Under the pieces are notes generated by a model, which saw only the letters and a program-made list of their open reading frames with translations, was not told the origin of the DNA and searched no databases. The translations under genes were made by a program, and so were the position numbers. Positions 17,033 through 25,832 of a stretch of DNA of 64,000 bases are shown in pieces; the first letter of the stretch is position 1, and every line of letters begins with the position of its first letter. This DNA comes from Butyrivibrio sp. INlla18 (GTDB lineage Bacteria; Bacillota; Clostridia; Lachnospirales; Lachnospiraceae). Where the stretch lies: positions 62,001-126,000 of the forward strand of contig NZ_FMXK01000011.1 of NCBI RefSeq assembly GCF_900103635.1, written 5' to 3'.

Positions 17033-17857
17033 ATGAAGCTTAGAAATATCTATACCTGTTTTCCAGGCGGCAAACATAAGGTACTAACCCTTAGCTATGA
17101 TGATGGCAAGATTGCTGATAGAAGGCTTGTATCTATCTTTAATGAATATGGACTAAAGGGAACTTTTAATGTCAATTCAGATCTATATGATTACCCTTGC
17201 ACAGAGCCATATGATCCAAGAATTCCATTAAGTGAGTTCAAAGAACTATATAAGGGACACGAAGTAGCTTGTCATACAGCACAGCATCCTACAATAGCAA
17301 GGTGTCCTAAGGAACAGATCGTTCTACAGGTAATAGAAGATAGAAGAAAGCTTGAAGAAGCCCTTGGCTACACAGTTAGAGGCCTTGCTTATCCTAATGG
17401 TTCTTATGATGATACTGTTGTAGATGCTTTAAAAGCCTGTGGAATTGTTCATGCCAGAACAGTTCATTCAACACTTGGCTTTAGTATGCCAACTGATTTC
17501 CTTAGATGGAATCCAACATGTTCACACAGAAATGAAGCCTTGGAAAGACTTTCAAAGGAGTTTTCAGAGCTTCACAAAACTCAGTATCTGTATATGATGT
17601 ACGTATGGGGCCACAGCTACGAGTTTGAAAAAGATGACAACTGGAATATAATTGAGAAGTTTGCAAAAGATATGGGCGGTCACGAAGATATTTGGTATGC
17701 AACCAATATCGAGATCGTTGATTATATGGATGCAGCTTCAAGAATTCAGGTATCAGTTAATGGCGATTTTGCGTTTAATCCAAGTGCCATTAGTGTATGG
17801 GTAGAAGTAGACCGAAAGCACGTTGAACTTAAGCCTGGAGTAGTGACTGAGTTGTAA
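17033..17857 (+). CDS. Polysaccharide deacetylase family protein
   Basis: Protein of 274 residues with the NodB-type fold. LTLSYDDGKIADRR carries the DD metal/base motif, LKGTFNVNSDL follows, and CHTAQHPTI supplies the His-x-x-x-His metal ligands. No signal peptide is visible, so it is probably cytoplasmic and its substrate is unlikely to be the finished cell wall. The C-terminal 30 residues look like a small beta domain. Start ATG 17033 with GGAGG at 17021-17025; an in-frame ATG at 17015 overlaps metA and lacks a site. Confidence 0.85.
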   Translation: MKLRNIYTCFPGGKHKVLTLSYDDGKIADRRLVSIFNEYGLKGTFNVNSDLYDYPCTEPYDPRIPLSEFKELYKGHEVACHTAQHPTIARCPKEQIVLQVIEDRRKLEEALGYTVRGLAYPNGSYDDTVVDALKACGIVHARTVHSTLGFSMPTDFLRWNPTCSHRNEALERLSKEFSELHKTQYLYMMYVWGHSYEFEKDDNWNIIEKFAKDMGGHEDIWYATNIEIVDYMDAASRIQVSVNGDFAFNPSAISVWVEVDRKHVELKPGVVTEL

Positions 17858-17932
17858 TTTTTCATTTAATAAGTTAAAATAAATATGTTAGGTTGTATAT
17901 TTTTAGACGAAATTTGACAAGGAGATTATTTT

Positions 17933-18415
17933 ATGGCCCTTAATATGGAAAATGATGACCTTGAACCAAAGACTGATCTTAAGAAGAAACCAACCAAGAA
18001 GACGAAAGAGATGCTAGAAGAAAACGCTAAACAGATTGAAGAATTAAAGGCTCTTCAGAAAGAGCTTACAGAAGAATTATCAAAACTTGATAAAGAAGAC
18101 AAAGAACTTGGAGAACGTTCAGCTCTAAAGATGAAAGTTACTCACAAGAAATTTGGTGAAGGCAAGGTTATAAGCCAGGATGGTAAATATATTGAGGTAA
18201 AATTCAGCGATGTTGTAAAGAAATTTGTTTTACCTGGATGTATTGCTGATAAATACTTAGAAGTAAGTGATGAGAGTGTTTATGAGTATTATGTGAAATG
18301 TAATGAGATTCACAAAAAGCGCATGAATGCAGAGCTTAAATCTAAGTCTGCTACCTTTGCCATTCAGCGTCATGAAGATGCAATAGAAAAGCTTAATGCC
18401 AAATTAAAAGTATAA
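17933..18415 (+). CDS. Unknown coiled-coil protein with PcrA/UvrD-tail-like domain
   Basis: Protein of 160 residues that I do not recognise as a named family. Residues about 20-62 are highly charged and likely a coiled coil (LEENAKQIEELKALQKELTE). Residues about 67-110, containing VTHKKFGEGKVISQDG and IEVKFSD, resemble the Tudor-like C-terminal domain of PcrA/UvrD helicases (H-x-x-F-G-x-G-x-V). That domain contacts RNA polymerase in PcrA, which would suggest a link to transcription or repair, but this is inference. The C-terminus is again helical and charged. Single gene with AAGGAG at 17919-17924 and its own terminator. Confidence 0.75.
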   Translation: MALNMENDDLEPKTDLKKKPTKKTKEMLEENAKQIEELKALQKELTEELSKLDKEDKELGERSALKMKVTHKKFGEGKVISQDGKYIEVKFSDVVKKFVLPGCIADKYLEVSDESVYEYYVKCNEIHKKRMNAELKSKSATFAIQRHEDAIEKLNAKLKV

Positions 18416-18432
18416 CTAAATATTAGAAATTT

Positions 18433-18464
18433 AAAGGCACGCCATGAGGCGTGCCTTTTTTATT
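18433..18464. terminator. Terminator between convergent genes
   Basis: Stem AAAGGCACGCC (18433-18443) with GGCGTGCCTTT (18448-18458), four-base loop, then T residues on the + side. It may also help to end the minus-strand gene that stops at 18463. Confidence 0.9.
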
Positions 18465-21400
18465 ACATTGCTTTCTTTTCTTCAACTTTCTTTTGAGCAG
18501 TAGAGAGCATAAGCTTGATCCTGTTAAGCTGGTTAACTTCAGAAGCACCTGGATCATAGTCAATTGCTACGATATTGCATCCAGGATAGAGATGTCTCAT
18601 CTGCTTGATAACGCCCTTACCAACTACGTGGTTAGGTAGACATCCAAATGGCTGTGTACAAACGATATTTGAAGCACCTTCTTTGATAAGCTCAACCATT
18701 TCACCTGTAAGGAACCAGCCTTCACCAGTCTGATTTCCGATATCAACGATAGGTTTTGCATATTCAACAAGCTTGTAGATGCTTGTTGGAGGATCAAAGT
18801 GAACACTCTTTTTAAATGCTTTTGTAGCGCCTCCTCGAAGTCTTTCAATTGCCCAGATGCCGGCTCTACAAAATGCAGCTGTCTTTTTGCTTGTTCCAAG
18901 CTCATCAGCCTTGTAGATCTGGTTGTAGAAGCAGTAGAGCATGAAATCAATAAGGTCAGGAACAACGGCCTCAGCACCCTCAGCTTCAAGAAGCTCTACA
19001 AGGTGATTGTTTGCAGCTGGAGCAAACTTAACAAGGATCTCACCAACAACGCCAACTCTTGGCTTTACTTCATCTGTGATCTCGATCTTATCAAAATCAG
19101 CAATAATATCAGCACAGATCTTTTCAAATTTGAAGATGTTCATATGCTTAGCTGATACAAAGTCCTGACAAACCTTAAGCCATTTAGCATGGCATGCATC
19201 AACTGATCCAGGAACCTTCTCATAAGGGCGCATCCTGTATACGCATCTCATGAAGATATCACCAAAGATTGCTCCAAAGGCTGCTCTTTCTAGCATTTCA
19301 AGATTGATATGGAAGCCAGGGTTTGCTTCAAGCTTTGAAAGGTTAAGTGAAACAACAGGAATCTGCTCCATACCTGCCTTTTTAAGAGCTCTTCTAATAA
19401 ATCCTACATAGTTAGTAGCTCTGCATCCGCCACCTGTCTGTGACATGATGACAGCAGTTCTGTTGAGGTCATATTTGCCTGAATGAAGCTCATCCATGAT
19501 CTGACCAACAACCCAAAGAGATGGATAGCAAGCATCATTATTAACGTACTTAAGACCCATATCAATGGCGTGACGATTGTCATTTTGCATTACAACGAAG
19601 TTATAACCGCAAGATCTAAAAGCTGGCTCCAAGATGTCAAAGTGAATAGGAGACATCTGAGGACAGAGAATAGTGTAGTTCTTTCTCATTTCTTCTGTGA
19701 AAAGAACTCTGTTAATAGCGCTTGATCTGATAGTTCTTTTTTTATTCTTTTGCTTACGAACTCTGATAGCGGCAAGAAGAGAACGAACTCTGATCCTAGC
19801 ACTACCAAGGTTATTTACTTCGTCGATCTTAAGACATGTATATATCTTGTCTGATCCTGAAAGGATATCGTTGACCTGATCTGTTGTAACAGCGTCAAGC
19901 CCGCATCCAAAGGAGTTAAGCTGAATAAGATCAAGATCATCTCTAGTCTTAACAAAGCTTGCAGCTGCATAAAGTCTAGAATGATACATCCACTGGTCAG
20001 ATACGATAAGAGGTCTTTCTGGAGTGCCAAGGTGTGATACAGAATCCTCTGTAAGAACTGCAACACCGTAAGAGCAGATCATATCTGGAATACCGTGGTT
20101 GATCTCTGGATCTACATGGTAAGGACGGCCAGCAAGAACGATTCCATGCTTACCATTTTCTTCCATCCATTTAATTGTCTCTTCGCCTTTTTTCTGAATA
20201 TCGAGCCTTGCTTTAGCCATTTCATCCCAGCCGGTCTTAGCTGCTTTGATGACTTCTTCAGCAGGAATCTCAGCAAATTCTTTTACAAGAGCAGTAGTTG
20301 CTGTCTCAAGTGAAGTAAATGCCATAAATGGATTTCTAAGCTTAACATTACCATTTGTGATAGCTTCAACGTTATTTTTGATATTCTCAGAATAAGAAGT
20401 TACGATAGGGCAGTTGTAATGGTTAGTTGCGCCCTTAACTTCTTCTCTTTCATAGAAAAGTCCTGGATAGAAGATAAAATCAACTTTCTGTTTGATGAGC
20501 CATTCAATATGTCCGTGAGAAAGCTTGGCTGGATAGCACTCAGACTCACTAGGAATAGACTCGATTCCAAGCTCGTAGATCTGATGAGTTGATCTAGGAG
20601 ATAACACTACCTGATATCCAAGGTTTGTAAAGAAGGTAAACCAGAAAGGATAGTTCTCATAGAAATTAAGAACTCTTGGAATACCTACGCTACCTCTTTT
20701 TGCCTTTTCAGCACTAAGAGGCTCATAACCAAAGATTCTCTTATATTTGTAATCAAAGAGGTTAGGAATGTTCTTTTCGTTCTTGACTTTACCGATACCT
20801 CTTTCGCATCTATTACCAGAAATATGAGTACGTCCGCCTGTAAACTTATTTACTGTAAGTCTGCAGTGGTTTGTGCAGCCCTGACATGTAGTCATACTTG
20901 TTGTATATTCAAGATTGTTGATCTGATCAATAGAGAGCATTGTTGTCTTGTAATCATCAGTCTCTGAGAAACGATCTCTAGCTATAAGAGCAGCACCAAA
21001 AGCGCCCATGATACCTGCAATGTCAGGTCTGATGGCTTCAGCGCCAGAAATGATCTCGAATGCTCTAAGAACTGCGTCGTTATAGAAAGTTCCACCCTGA
21101 ACTACAATGTGCTCACCAAGGTCCTTGGCATCTGAAACCTTGATAACCTTAAAGAGTGCGTTCTTAATTACAGAATAAGCAAGACCTGAAGAAATATCAG
21201 CTACATCAGCGCCTTCCTTCTGTGCCTGCTTAACTCTTGAGTTCATAAATACAGTACATCTTGTACCAAGATCTACTGGAGATTTAGCATATAAAGCAAC
21301 TTTGGCGAAATCCTGTACGCTATAATCTAGGGATTTTGCAAATGTCTCAATGAAAGAACCGCAGCCTGAAGAACAAGCTTCGTTAAGCTGAACAGAGTCT

Positions 21401-22710
21401 ACTGACTGATTCTTGATATGAATGCACTTCATATCCTGACCACCAATATCAAGGATGCAGTCTACATCAGGATCAAAGAAAGCAGCAGCGTTATAATGAG
21501 CAATTGTTTCAACTTCGCCGTCATCAAGTAAAAGAGCTGATTTAAGAAGAGCCTCACCATAACCAGTAGAGCAAGCTCTTGCAATCTTAACTCCTTCAGG
21601 CATCAGCTTATAGATTTCCTGAATTGATGAGATTGCTGTCTTAAGTGGGCTTCCGTTATTGCTTGAATAGAAAGAATAGAGAAGATCACCATCTTCACTG
21701 ATAAGTGCACACTTTGTAGTAGTAGAACCAGCATCGATTCCAAGGAAAGCATTACCCTTATAGCTGTCAAGCTTTCTAGTCTTAACCTTGTACTGATCCT
21801 GACGATTTCTAAATACCTTGTAATCCTCTTCATTTTTGAAAAGAGGATCAAGACGAGAAACCTCAGCGTCCATAACGATCTTGTGTGAGAGCTTTGAAAC
21901 CATCTCATCCATTGAGTAGGATGTTTCTTCTTTTGCATTTAATGCTGAACCAATAGCTGCAAAAAGATGAGAGTTGTCAGTTTCGATAGTATGCTCCTCA
22001 TCAAGTTTAAGAGTTCTGATAAAAGCAGCTTTGAGCTGATCAAGGAAGTGAAGAGGACCTCCAAGAAATGCTACATGTCCTCTGATAGGCTTACCACAAG
22101 CAAGACCAGAGATTGTCTGATTAACTACAGCCTGGAAAATAGAAGCAGAGAGGTCTTCCTTGGTTGCTCCTTCATTGATAAGAGGCTGTATATCTGACTT
22201 AGCAAATACTCCGCATCTAGCTGCAATAGTATAAAGGGAATTGTAGTTCTTGACATATTCATTTAGGCCTGATGCATCTGTCTGTAAAAGAGCAGCCATC
22301 TGGTCTATAAAAGAACCTGTACCACCGGCACAGATACCGTTCATACGCTGTTCTACATTTCCATCCTCAAAGTAGATGATCTTGGCATCTTCACCACCAA
22401 GTTCGATAGCTACATCTGTTTTAGGAGCAAGCTTTTTGAGTGAAGTAGATACTGCAATAACTTCCTGAACGAAAGGCACTTCAAGGTGCTTGGCAAGAGT
22501 GAGACCGCCAGAACCTGTGATAACAGGATGTATTGTTACATTTCCGCTTATATTATAGGCTTCATGAAGGAGATCAGCTAAGGTCTCCTGAATATTAGCA
22601 AAATGCCTTTTATAATCTGAAAAAATGATATTTGAATCTTTATCAAGCAGTGCGACTTTGACCGTTGTGGAGCCAATGTCTATGCCTAATGTATAGTCTT
22701 TAGAAATCAT
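18463..22710 (-). CDS. Acyl-CoA dehydratase activase-related fusion protein (two activase domains plus DUF2229/HgdB-like)
   Basis: A 1415-residue protein of the CoA-enzyme activase family. Two ASKHA ATPase domains are in tandem: YTLGIDIGSTTVKVAL near the N-terminus and FLGIDAGSTTTKCAL near residue 325. Each is followed by the cluster-binding type of segment (NGICAGGTGSFIDQM, NEACSSGCGSFIETF). CQGCTNHCRL (about residue 650) then adds cysteines. The C-terminal half resembles DUF2229 and 2-hydroxyacyl-CoA dehydratase subunits (CYPSLWVVGQIMDEL, GGGCRATNYVGFIRRAL). Activases of this type drive electrons into radical dehydratases; the substrate here is unknown. No partner dehydratase is adjacent. 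Start codon at 22708-22710 with GAGG just upstream. Confidence 0.88.
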   Translation of the reverse strand: MISKDYTLGIDIGSTTVKVALLDKDSNIIFSDYKRHFANIQETLADLLHEAYNISGNVTIHPVITGSGGLTLAKHLEVPFVQEVIAVSTSLKKLAPKTDVAIELGGEDAKIIYFEDGNVEQRMNGICAGGTGSFIDQMAALLQTDASGLNEYVKNYNSLYTIAARCGVFAKSDIQPLINEGATKEDLSASIFQAVVNQTISGLACGKPIRGHVAFLGGPLHFLDQLKAAFIRTLKLDEEHTIETDNSHLFAAIGSALNAKEETSYSMDEMVSKLSHKIVMDAEVSRLDPLFKNEEDYKVFRNRQDQYKVKTRKLDSYKGNAFLGIDAGSTTTKCALISEDGDLLYSFYSSNNGSPLKTAISSIQEIYKLMPEGVKIARACSTGYGEALLKSALLLDDGEVETIAHYNAAAFFDPDVDCILDIGGQDMKCIHIKNQSVDSVQLNEACSSGCGSFIETFAKSLDYSVQDFAKVALYAKSPVDLGTRCTVFMNSRVKQAQKEGADVADISSGLAYSVIKNALFKVIKVSDAKDLGEHIVVQGGTFYNDAVLRAFEIISGAEAIRPDIAGIMGAFGAALIARDRFSETDDYKTTMLSIDQINNLEYTTSMTTCQGCTNHCRLTVNKFTGGRTHISGNRCERGIGKVKNEKNIPNLFDYKYKRIFGYEPLSAEKAKRGSVGIPRVLNFYENYPFWFTFFTNLGYQVVLSPRSTHQIYELGIESIPSESECYPAKLSHGHIEWLIKQKVDFIFYPGLFYEREEVKGATNHYNCPIVTSYSENIKNNVEAITNGNVKLRNPFMAFTSLETATTALVKEFAEIPAEEVIKAAKTGWDEMAKARLDIQKKGEETIKWMEENGKHGIVLAGRPYHVDPEINHGIPDMICSYGVAVLTEDSVSHLGTPERPLIVSDQWMYHSRLYAAASFVKTRDDLDLIQLNSFGCGLDAVTTDQVNDILSGSDKIYTCLKIDEVNNLGSARIRVRSLLAAIRVRKQKNKKRTIRSSAINRVLFTEEMRKNYTILCPQMSPIHFDILEPAFRSCGYNFVVMQNDNRHAIDMGLKYVNNDACYPSLWVVGQIMDELHSGKYDLNRTAVIMSQTGGGCRATNYVGFIRRALKKAGMEQIPVVSLNLSKLEANPGFHINLEMLERAAFGAIFGDIFMRCVYRMRPYEKVPGSVDACHAKWLKVCQDFVSAKHMNIFKFEKICADIIADFDKIEITDEVKPRVGVVGEILVKFAPAANNHLVELLEAEGAEAVVPDLIDFMLYCFYNQIYKADELGTSKKTAAFCRAGIWAIERLRGGATKAFKKSVHFDPPTSIYKLVEYAKPIVDIGNQTGEGWFLTGEMVELIKEGASNIVCTQPFGCLPNHVVGKGVIKQMRHLYPGCNIVAIDYDPGASEVNQLNRIKLMLSTAQKKVEEKKAM

Positions 22711-22760
22711 GTAATACCTCTTATTTCTTCTAATAAATGTTGCTCAAGGCAATCCCTATG

Positions 22761-22789
22761 ATTATAAAGCAGGTGTCTATAAAAATCAA
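22761..22789 (-). promoter_or_regulatory. Sigma-A promoter of the activase fusion gene
   Basis: On the minus strand: TTGATT (22784-22789), 17 bases, TATAAT (22761-22766). Transcription would start near 22755, about 45 bases before the start codon. Confidence 0.7.
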
Positions 22790-22794
22790 TCGAC

Positions 22795-22811
22795 GTAGTT
22801 TTGTAAACTAC
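22795..22811. promoter_or_regulatory. Palindrome upstream of the activase promoter
   Basis: Perfect inverted repeat GTAGTTT-TGT-AAACTAC directly upstream of the minus-strand -35. Its placement suits an operator or activator site. The binding protein is unknown. Confidence 0.45.
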
Positions 22812-22831
22812 TTTAAGAAAAGCAATATTTC

Positions 22832-22981
22832 ATGAAGAAAGGCAATAAGATAGAGACGGTCACAGAAACTCTTGGCATTGCAATTGATAATACAACGGTC
22901 ATAAGAGATAAGAACGACAAGGTCTATGTAGCCCTTACAGGAGATGAAGTTGCGCTTACTGATATCAGAATTGTAAGATGA
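22832..22981 (+). CDS. Small ORF of 49 codons, uncertain (possible gene remnant)
   Basis: ATG at 22832 to TGA at 22981, followed by a strong terminator. This is the only open frame in the 387-base gap between the activase fusion and the sensor gene. There is no good ribosome site, and an in-frame stop lies 18 bases before the ATG. The peptide (NTTVIRDKNDKVYVALTGDE in the middle) has a beta-strand look that faintly recalls the C-terminal end of HlyD-type efflux adaptors, so it may be the last piece of a lost gene. I cannot assign a function. Confidence 0.3.
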   Translation: MKKGNKIETVTETLGIAIDNTTVIRDKNDKVYVALTGDEVALTDIRIVR

Positions 22982-22995
22982 ATGTTTGAATTCAG

Positions 22996-23038
22996 AGCCC
23001 CACGTAATGCGAAATTGCGTTACGTGGGGCTTTTTTTA
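22996..23038 (+). terminator. Strong rho-independent terminator
   Basis: Fifteen-base stem (22996-23010 with 23017-23031, one G-T pair), six-base loop, then seven or more T residues. It implies a transcript across the small ORF at 22832-22981. Confidence 0.92.
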
Positions 23039-23050
23039 TTACATAAATAA

Positions 23051-23059
23051 TGTTATGAT
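23051..23059 (+). promoter_or_regulatory. Candidate extended -10 promoter of the sensor operon
   Basis: TGTTATGAT (TG-n-TATGAT) 38 bases before the sensor start. The -35 position falls on the terminator T run (TTTTTT) and is poor, so this is tentative. Confidence 0.35.
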
Positions 23060-23097
23060 TAAACTGTTGTATAACCTTAATGGAGGGGATAAAGGTT

Positions 23098-25815
23098 ATG
23101 ATAAAAAATAAAGCTAAAAGTCTAATTCTTCTTATTCTTTGCTTTTTGATTTCTTTCTCTTGTTTTCCAATTAATTCAAATGCTTCGCGCACTTATACCA
23201 AGAAAGTACGTATTGGATACTATGAAAATGAAGTCTTTGAGAATGGTGCCTCAGAAGATTCCGTAAAAAGCGGCTATGCATATGAATATTACCGTAAGCT
23301 TTCAGAATACACCGGATGGGAATATGAATATGTCTACGGGGATTTTGTAGATATTTATGAGATGCTCCTTAAGGGAGAAGTAGACTTTGTTGCTGGTCTT
23401 GCCTATACAACTGAAAGAGCTAGCTATATTTTATACCCTGACAAAGCTATGGGATCTGAAAAGTATAGTTTTGTTAAACACGATTTTGATAAGGATATCT
23501 CTTCTGATCCAAGATCATTTAACAACAAAAGTATTGGCGTCTTGAATAGTGCCATCAGGGATGTTCTTATTAATTACCTTGATAAGCACAGGATTAATGC
23601 AAAAGTAGTTACTTTTGATGACTATGATGTTTTATTAAATGCTTTCGACAAAAAGCAGATTGATATTTTGGCGGCAGAAAATGACGGCTTATATGATAGA
23701 AGACATGCGGAATATCTCTTTGCTTTTGGTGAATCCGATTACTATATTGGAGTATGTCCTGGTAAGTCATATCTGTTAAAAGAGCTAAATAGTGCTCAGG
23801 AACAGCTCTTTTACGAAGAACCTAATTATATTGCAACTCTTAGAAACAAGTATTATCCAGTTACCCTTTCAAGCAGAGCTTACACTCAGGTTGAAAAGGA
23901 TTGGTTAAATTCGCATCAAAATCTAACTGTAGGATATCTAAATAATTACTTACCATATAGTGGAACTGATAATGATGGACATGTTACAGGCATGATCAGT
24001 GAGCTTATGCCTGCAATATTCAAAGAGCTTAATCTTTCTGATATCGTTATCAGATATGTTTCTTATGATTCATATGATGAACTTGTCTTAGGCCTTACAA
24101 ATAACGAGATTGATGTTGCTTTCCCTGTGGGCGGCGGCCTTTATTATTCAGAAGAAGATGGTATCTTCTTATCAAATCCACTTGTTTCTTCATTAACAGA
24201 TCTTATTTATAGAGTGGATTTTCTTGGAACTCCAGTCTCTGATTTTGCTGTAAACAAGAATAATAAGATGCAGTATTACTATGTAAAGACTCATTTTCCG
24301 GATGCTTCGATCTCTTATTATTCATCAATAGAAGAGTGCTTAAATGCGGTAGTTAAGGGTGAAGTTTCATTTACGACTCTTAATGGTATCAGAACTAATT
24401 CATACCTAAAAAAGAATGCTTACAGGTCATTATCCTTTAGACAGCTTAGCTTTAGTGACGACAGATGCTTTGGTATCAAGATTGGTAATGAAGGCCTGTT
24501 AAAACTGCTTAATCGTGGTGTCCATGTTTTAGGAGATGAGTATATTCAGAATCTTTCATATAGATATATGGATGCCATGACAGCTTATAGTTTCAATGAT
24601 TTTATAAATGATCATTTCATTGCTGTTTTTGTCATTTGCTTAGTTCTTTTAACAACAATACTTGTTCTTTGTGTAAGAGATATCAATAGGACCCGCAGAA
24701 GGATCAAGGAAAAAGAATCAGAAAAACTTGATATTCAAAGGATGAGTTCAGATAAAACTAATTTCATAAGCACGTATAGTGAAAACTTAAGATTTTATAT
24801 CAATGCTACTGAAGGGCTTGTGGATCTCATTAAGCATTCAAACAGTAAAGAAGAGACTATTATTTTTGTTGACAGGATAGATATTTGCGCTGAATGCCTT
24901 GCTAATATTGTAAATGATGTCCTTGACCTTAGTAGAATAGAGAGCGGTCAGGTGAAACTTGAAAGCTCTCCTGCAAATATTTATGAGATCATAAAAGATG
25001 TTAGAACAGTTACATCTGAGTCACTTGCCGAAAAGAAACATATTATCAGTGTAAACTATCGAAATATCAAGCATCCTAATGTTTTAACGGATAGAATAAG
25101 ACTTTCACAGGTGCTTATCAACATACTCACAAATGCTATTGAGTATACCCATGAAGAAGGCCTTCTTGTTATGAATGTAGAAGAGCTTTCTTCCTATGAC
25201 TCCAAAGAAGCCAGATTTATGTTCCAGATAAAGGATAATGGTCCTGGAATGAGTATGGATATAATCAATTCCATTTTTGATCCATACGCCAAGGAACGTG
25301 AGAATTTTAAGAATTTCCGAATAATAGGATTTGGTCTTGCCATATGTAAAAAAATTGTTGATATGATGGGAGGAACCATAGATGTCTTTTCGATAGAAGG
25401 AAAAGGATCCGAGTTTACTGTTGAAGTTCCGCTTCTTATCAATTCAGAATCTGAAGACAGCTCAAATGTAGCTGAAAAAGAAATCGATTCATATAATTTC
25501 TCAGGAAAGAGAATTTTGGTACTAGAAGATAGTCTTCCAAATCAGCTTTTTGTCAGCAAGATCATGAAAAAAGTTGGCTTTGAGATTCAGATTGCACTTG
25601 ATGAATTTGAAGCCTATGAAAAGATTAAAGCGGCTCATTCTGATTATTTTGACCTTGTGCTTATGAACAGCGATGTCTATAATAATGGAGATAACGAGCT
25701 CAGTAAAAGATTAGAAATGATAGATGATCCTGAAAAGGCTAATATACCTATTATTCCTTTTACAAATGATACACCTTCACTTATGAAGAGTATTTCAGAG
25801 CTGTTAAATACTTGA
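23098..25815 (+). CDS. Hybrid sensor kinase-like protein with degenerate phosphosites
   Basis: Protein of 905 residues. Signal/anchor at 8-29; two extracellular solute-binding (SBP_bac_3-like) domains at about 35-260 and 275-495; membrane helix at about 507-526; dimerisation helices at 545-615; ATPase domain at 640-782; receiver-like domain at 803-905. The ATPase N box (N675/N679), G1 (DNGPGM, 713-718) and G2 (GFGLAI, 744-749) are intact. In the H box, where kinases have S-H-E-x-R-x-P, this protein has SENLRFYIN, so the histidine is Glu562. In the receiver, LVLMNSD puts Asn857 at the phospho-aspartate. It cannot phosphorelay in the usual way and may signal by ligand- and ATP-driven conformation. 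Start ATG 23098 with GGAGGGG at 23082-23088; first of four tightly spaced genes. Confidence 0.88.
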   Translation: MIKNKAKSLILLILCFLISFSCFPINSNASRTYTKKVRIGYYENEVFENGASEDSVKSGYAYEYYRKLSEYTGWEYEYVYGDFVDIYEMLLKGEVDFVAGLAYTTERASYILYPDKAMGSEKYSFVKHDFDKDISSDPRSFNNKSIGVLNSAIRDVLINYLDKHRINAKVVTFDDYDVLLNAFDKKQIDILAAENDGLYDRRHAEYLFAFGESDYYIGVCPGKSYLLKELNSAQEQLFYEEPNYIATLRNKYYPVTLSSRAYTQVEKDWLNSHQNLTVGYLNNYLPYSGTDNDGHVTGMISELMPAIFKELNLSDIVIRYVSYDSYDELVLGLTNNEIDVAFPVGGGLYYSEEDGIFLSNPLVSSLTDLIYRVDFLGTPVSDFAVNKNNKMQYYYVKTHFPDASISYYSSIEECLNAVVKGEVSFTTLNGIRTNSYLKKNAYRSLSFRQLSFSDDRCFGIKIGNEGLLKLLNRGVHVLGDEYIQNLSYRYMDAMTAYSFNDFINDHFIAVFVICLVLLTTILVLCVRDINRTRRRIKEKESEKLDIQRMSSDKTNFISTYSENLRFYINATEGLVDLIKHSNSKEETIIFVDRIDICAECLANIVNDVLDLSRIESGQVKLESSPANIYEIIKDVRTVTSESLAEKKHIISVNYRNIKHPNVLTDRIRLSQVLINILTNAIEYTHEEGLLVMNVEELSSYDSKEARFMFQIKDNGPGMSMDIINSIFDPYAKERENFKNFRIIGFGLAICKKIVDMMGGTIDVFSIEGKGSEFTVEVPLLINSESEDSSNVAEKEIDSYNFSGKRILVLEDSLPNQLFVSKIMKKVGFEIQIALDEFEAYEKIKAAHSDYFDLVLMNSDVYNNGDNELSKRLEMIDDPEKANIPIIPFTNDTPSLMKSISELLNT

Positions 25816-25832
25816 AATGAGGTTTTAACTAA

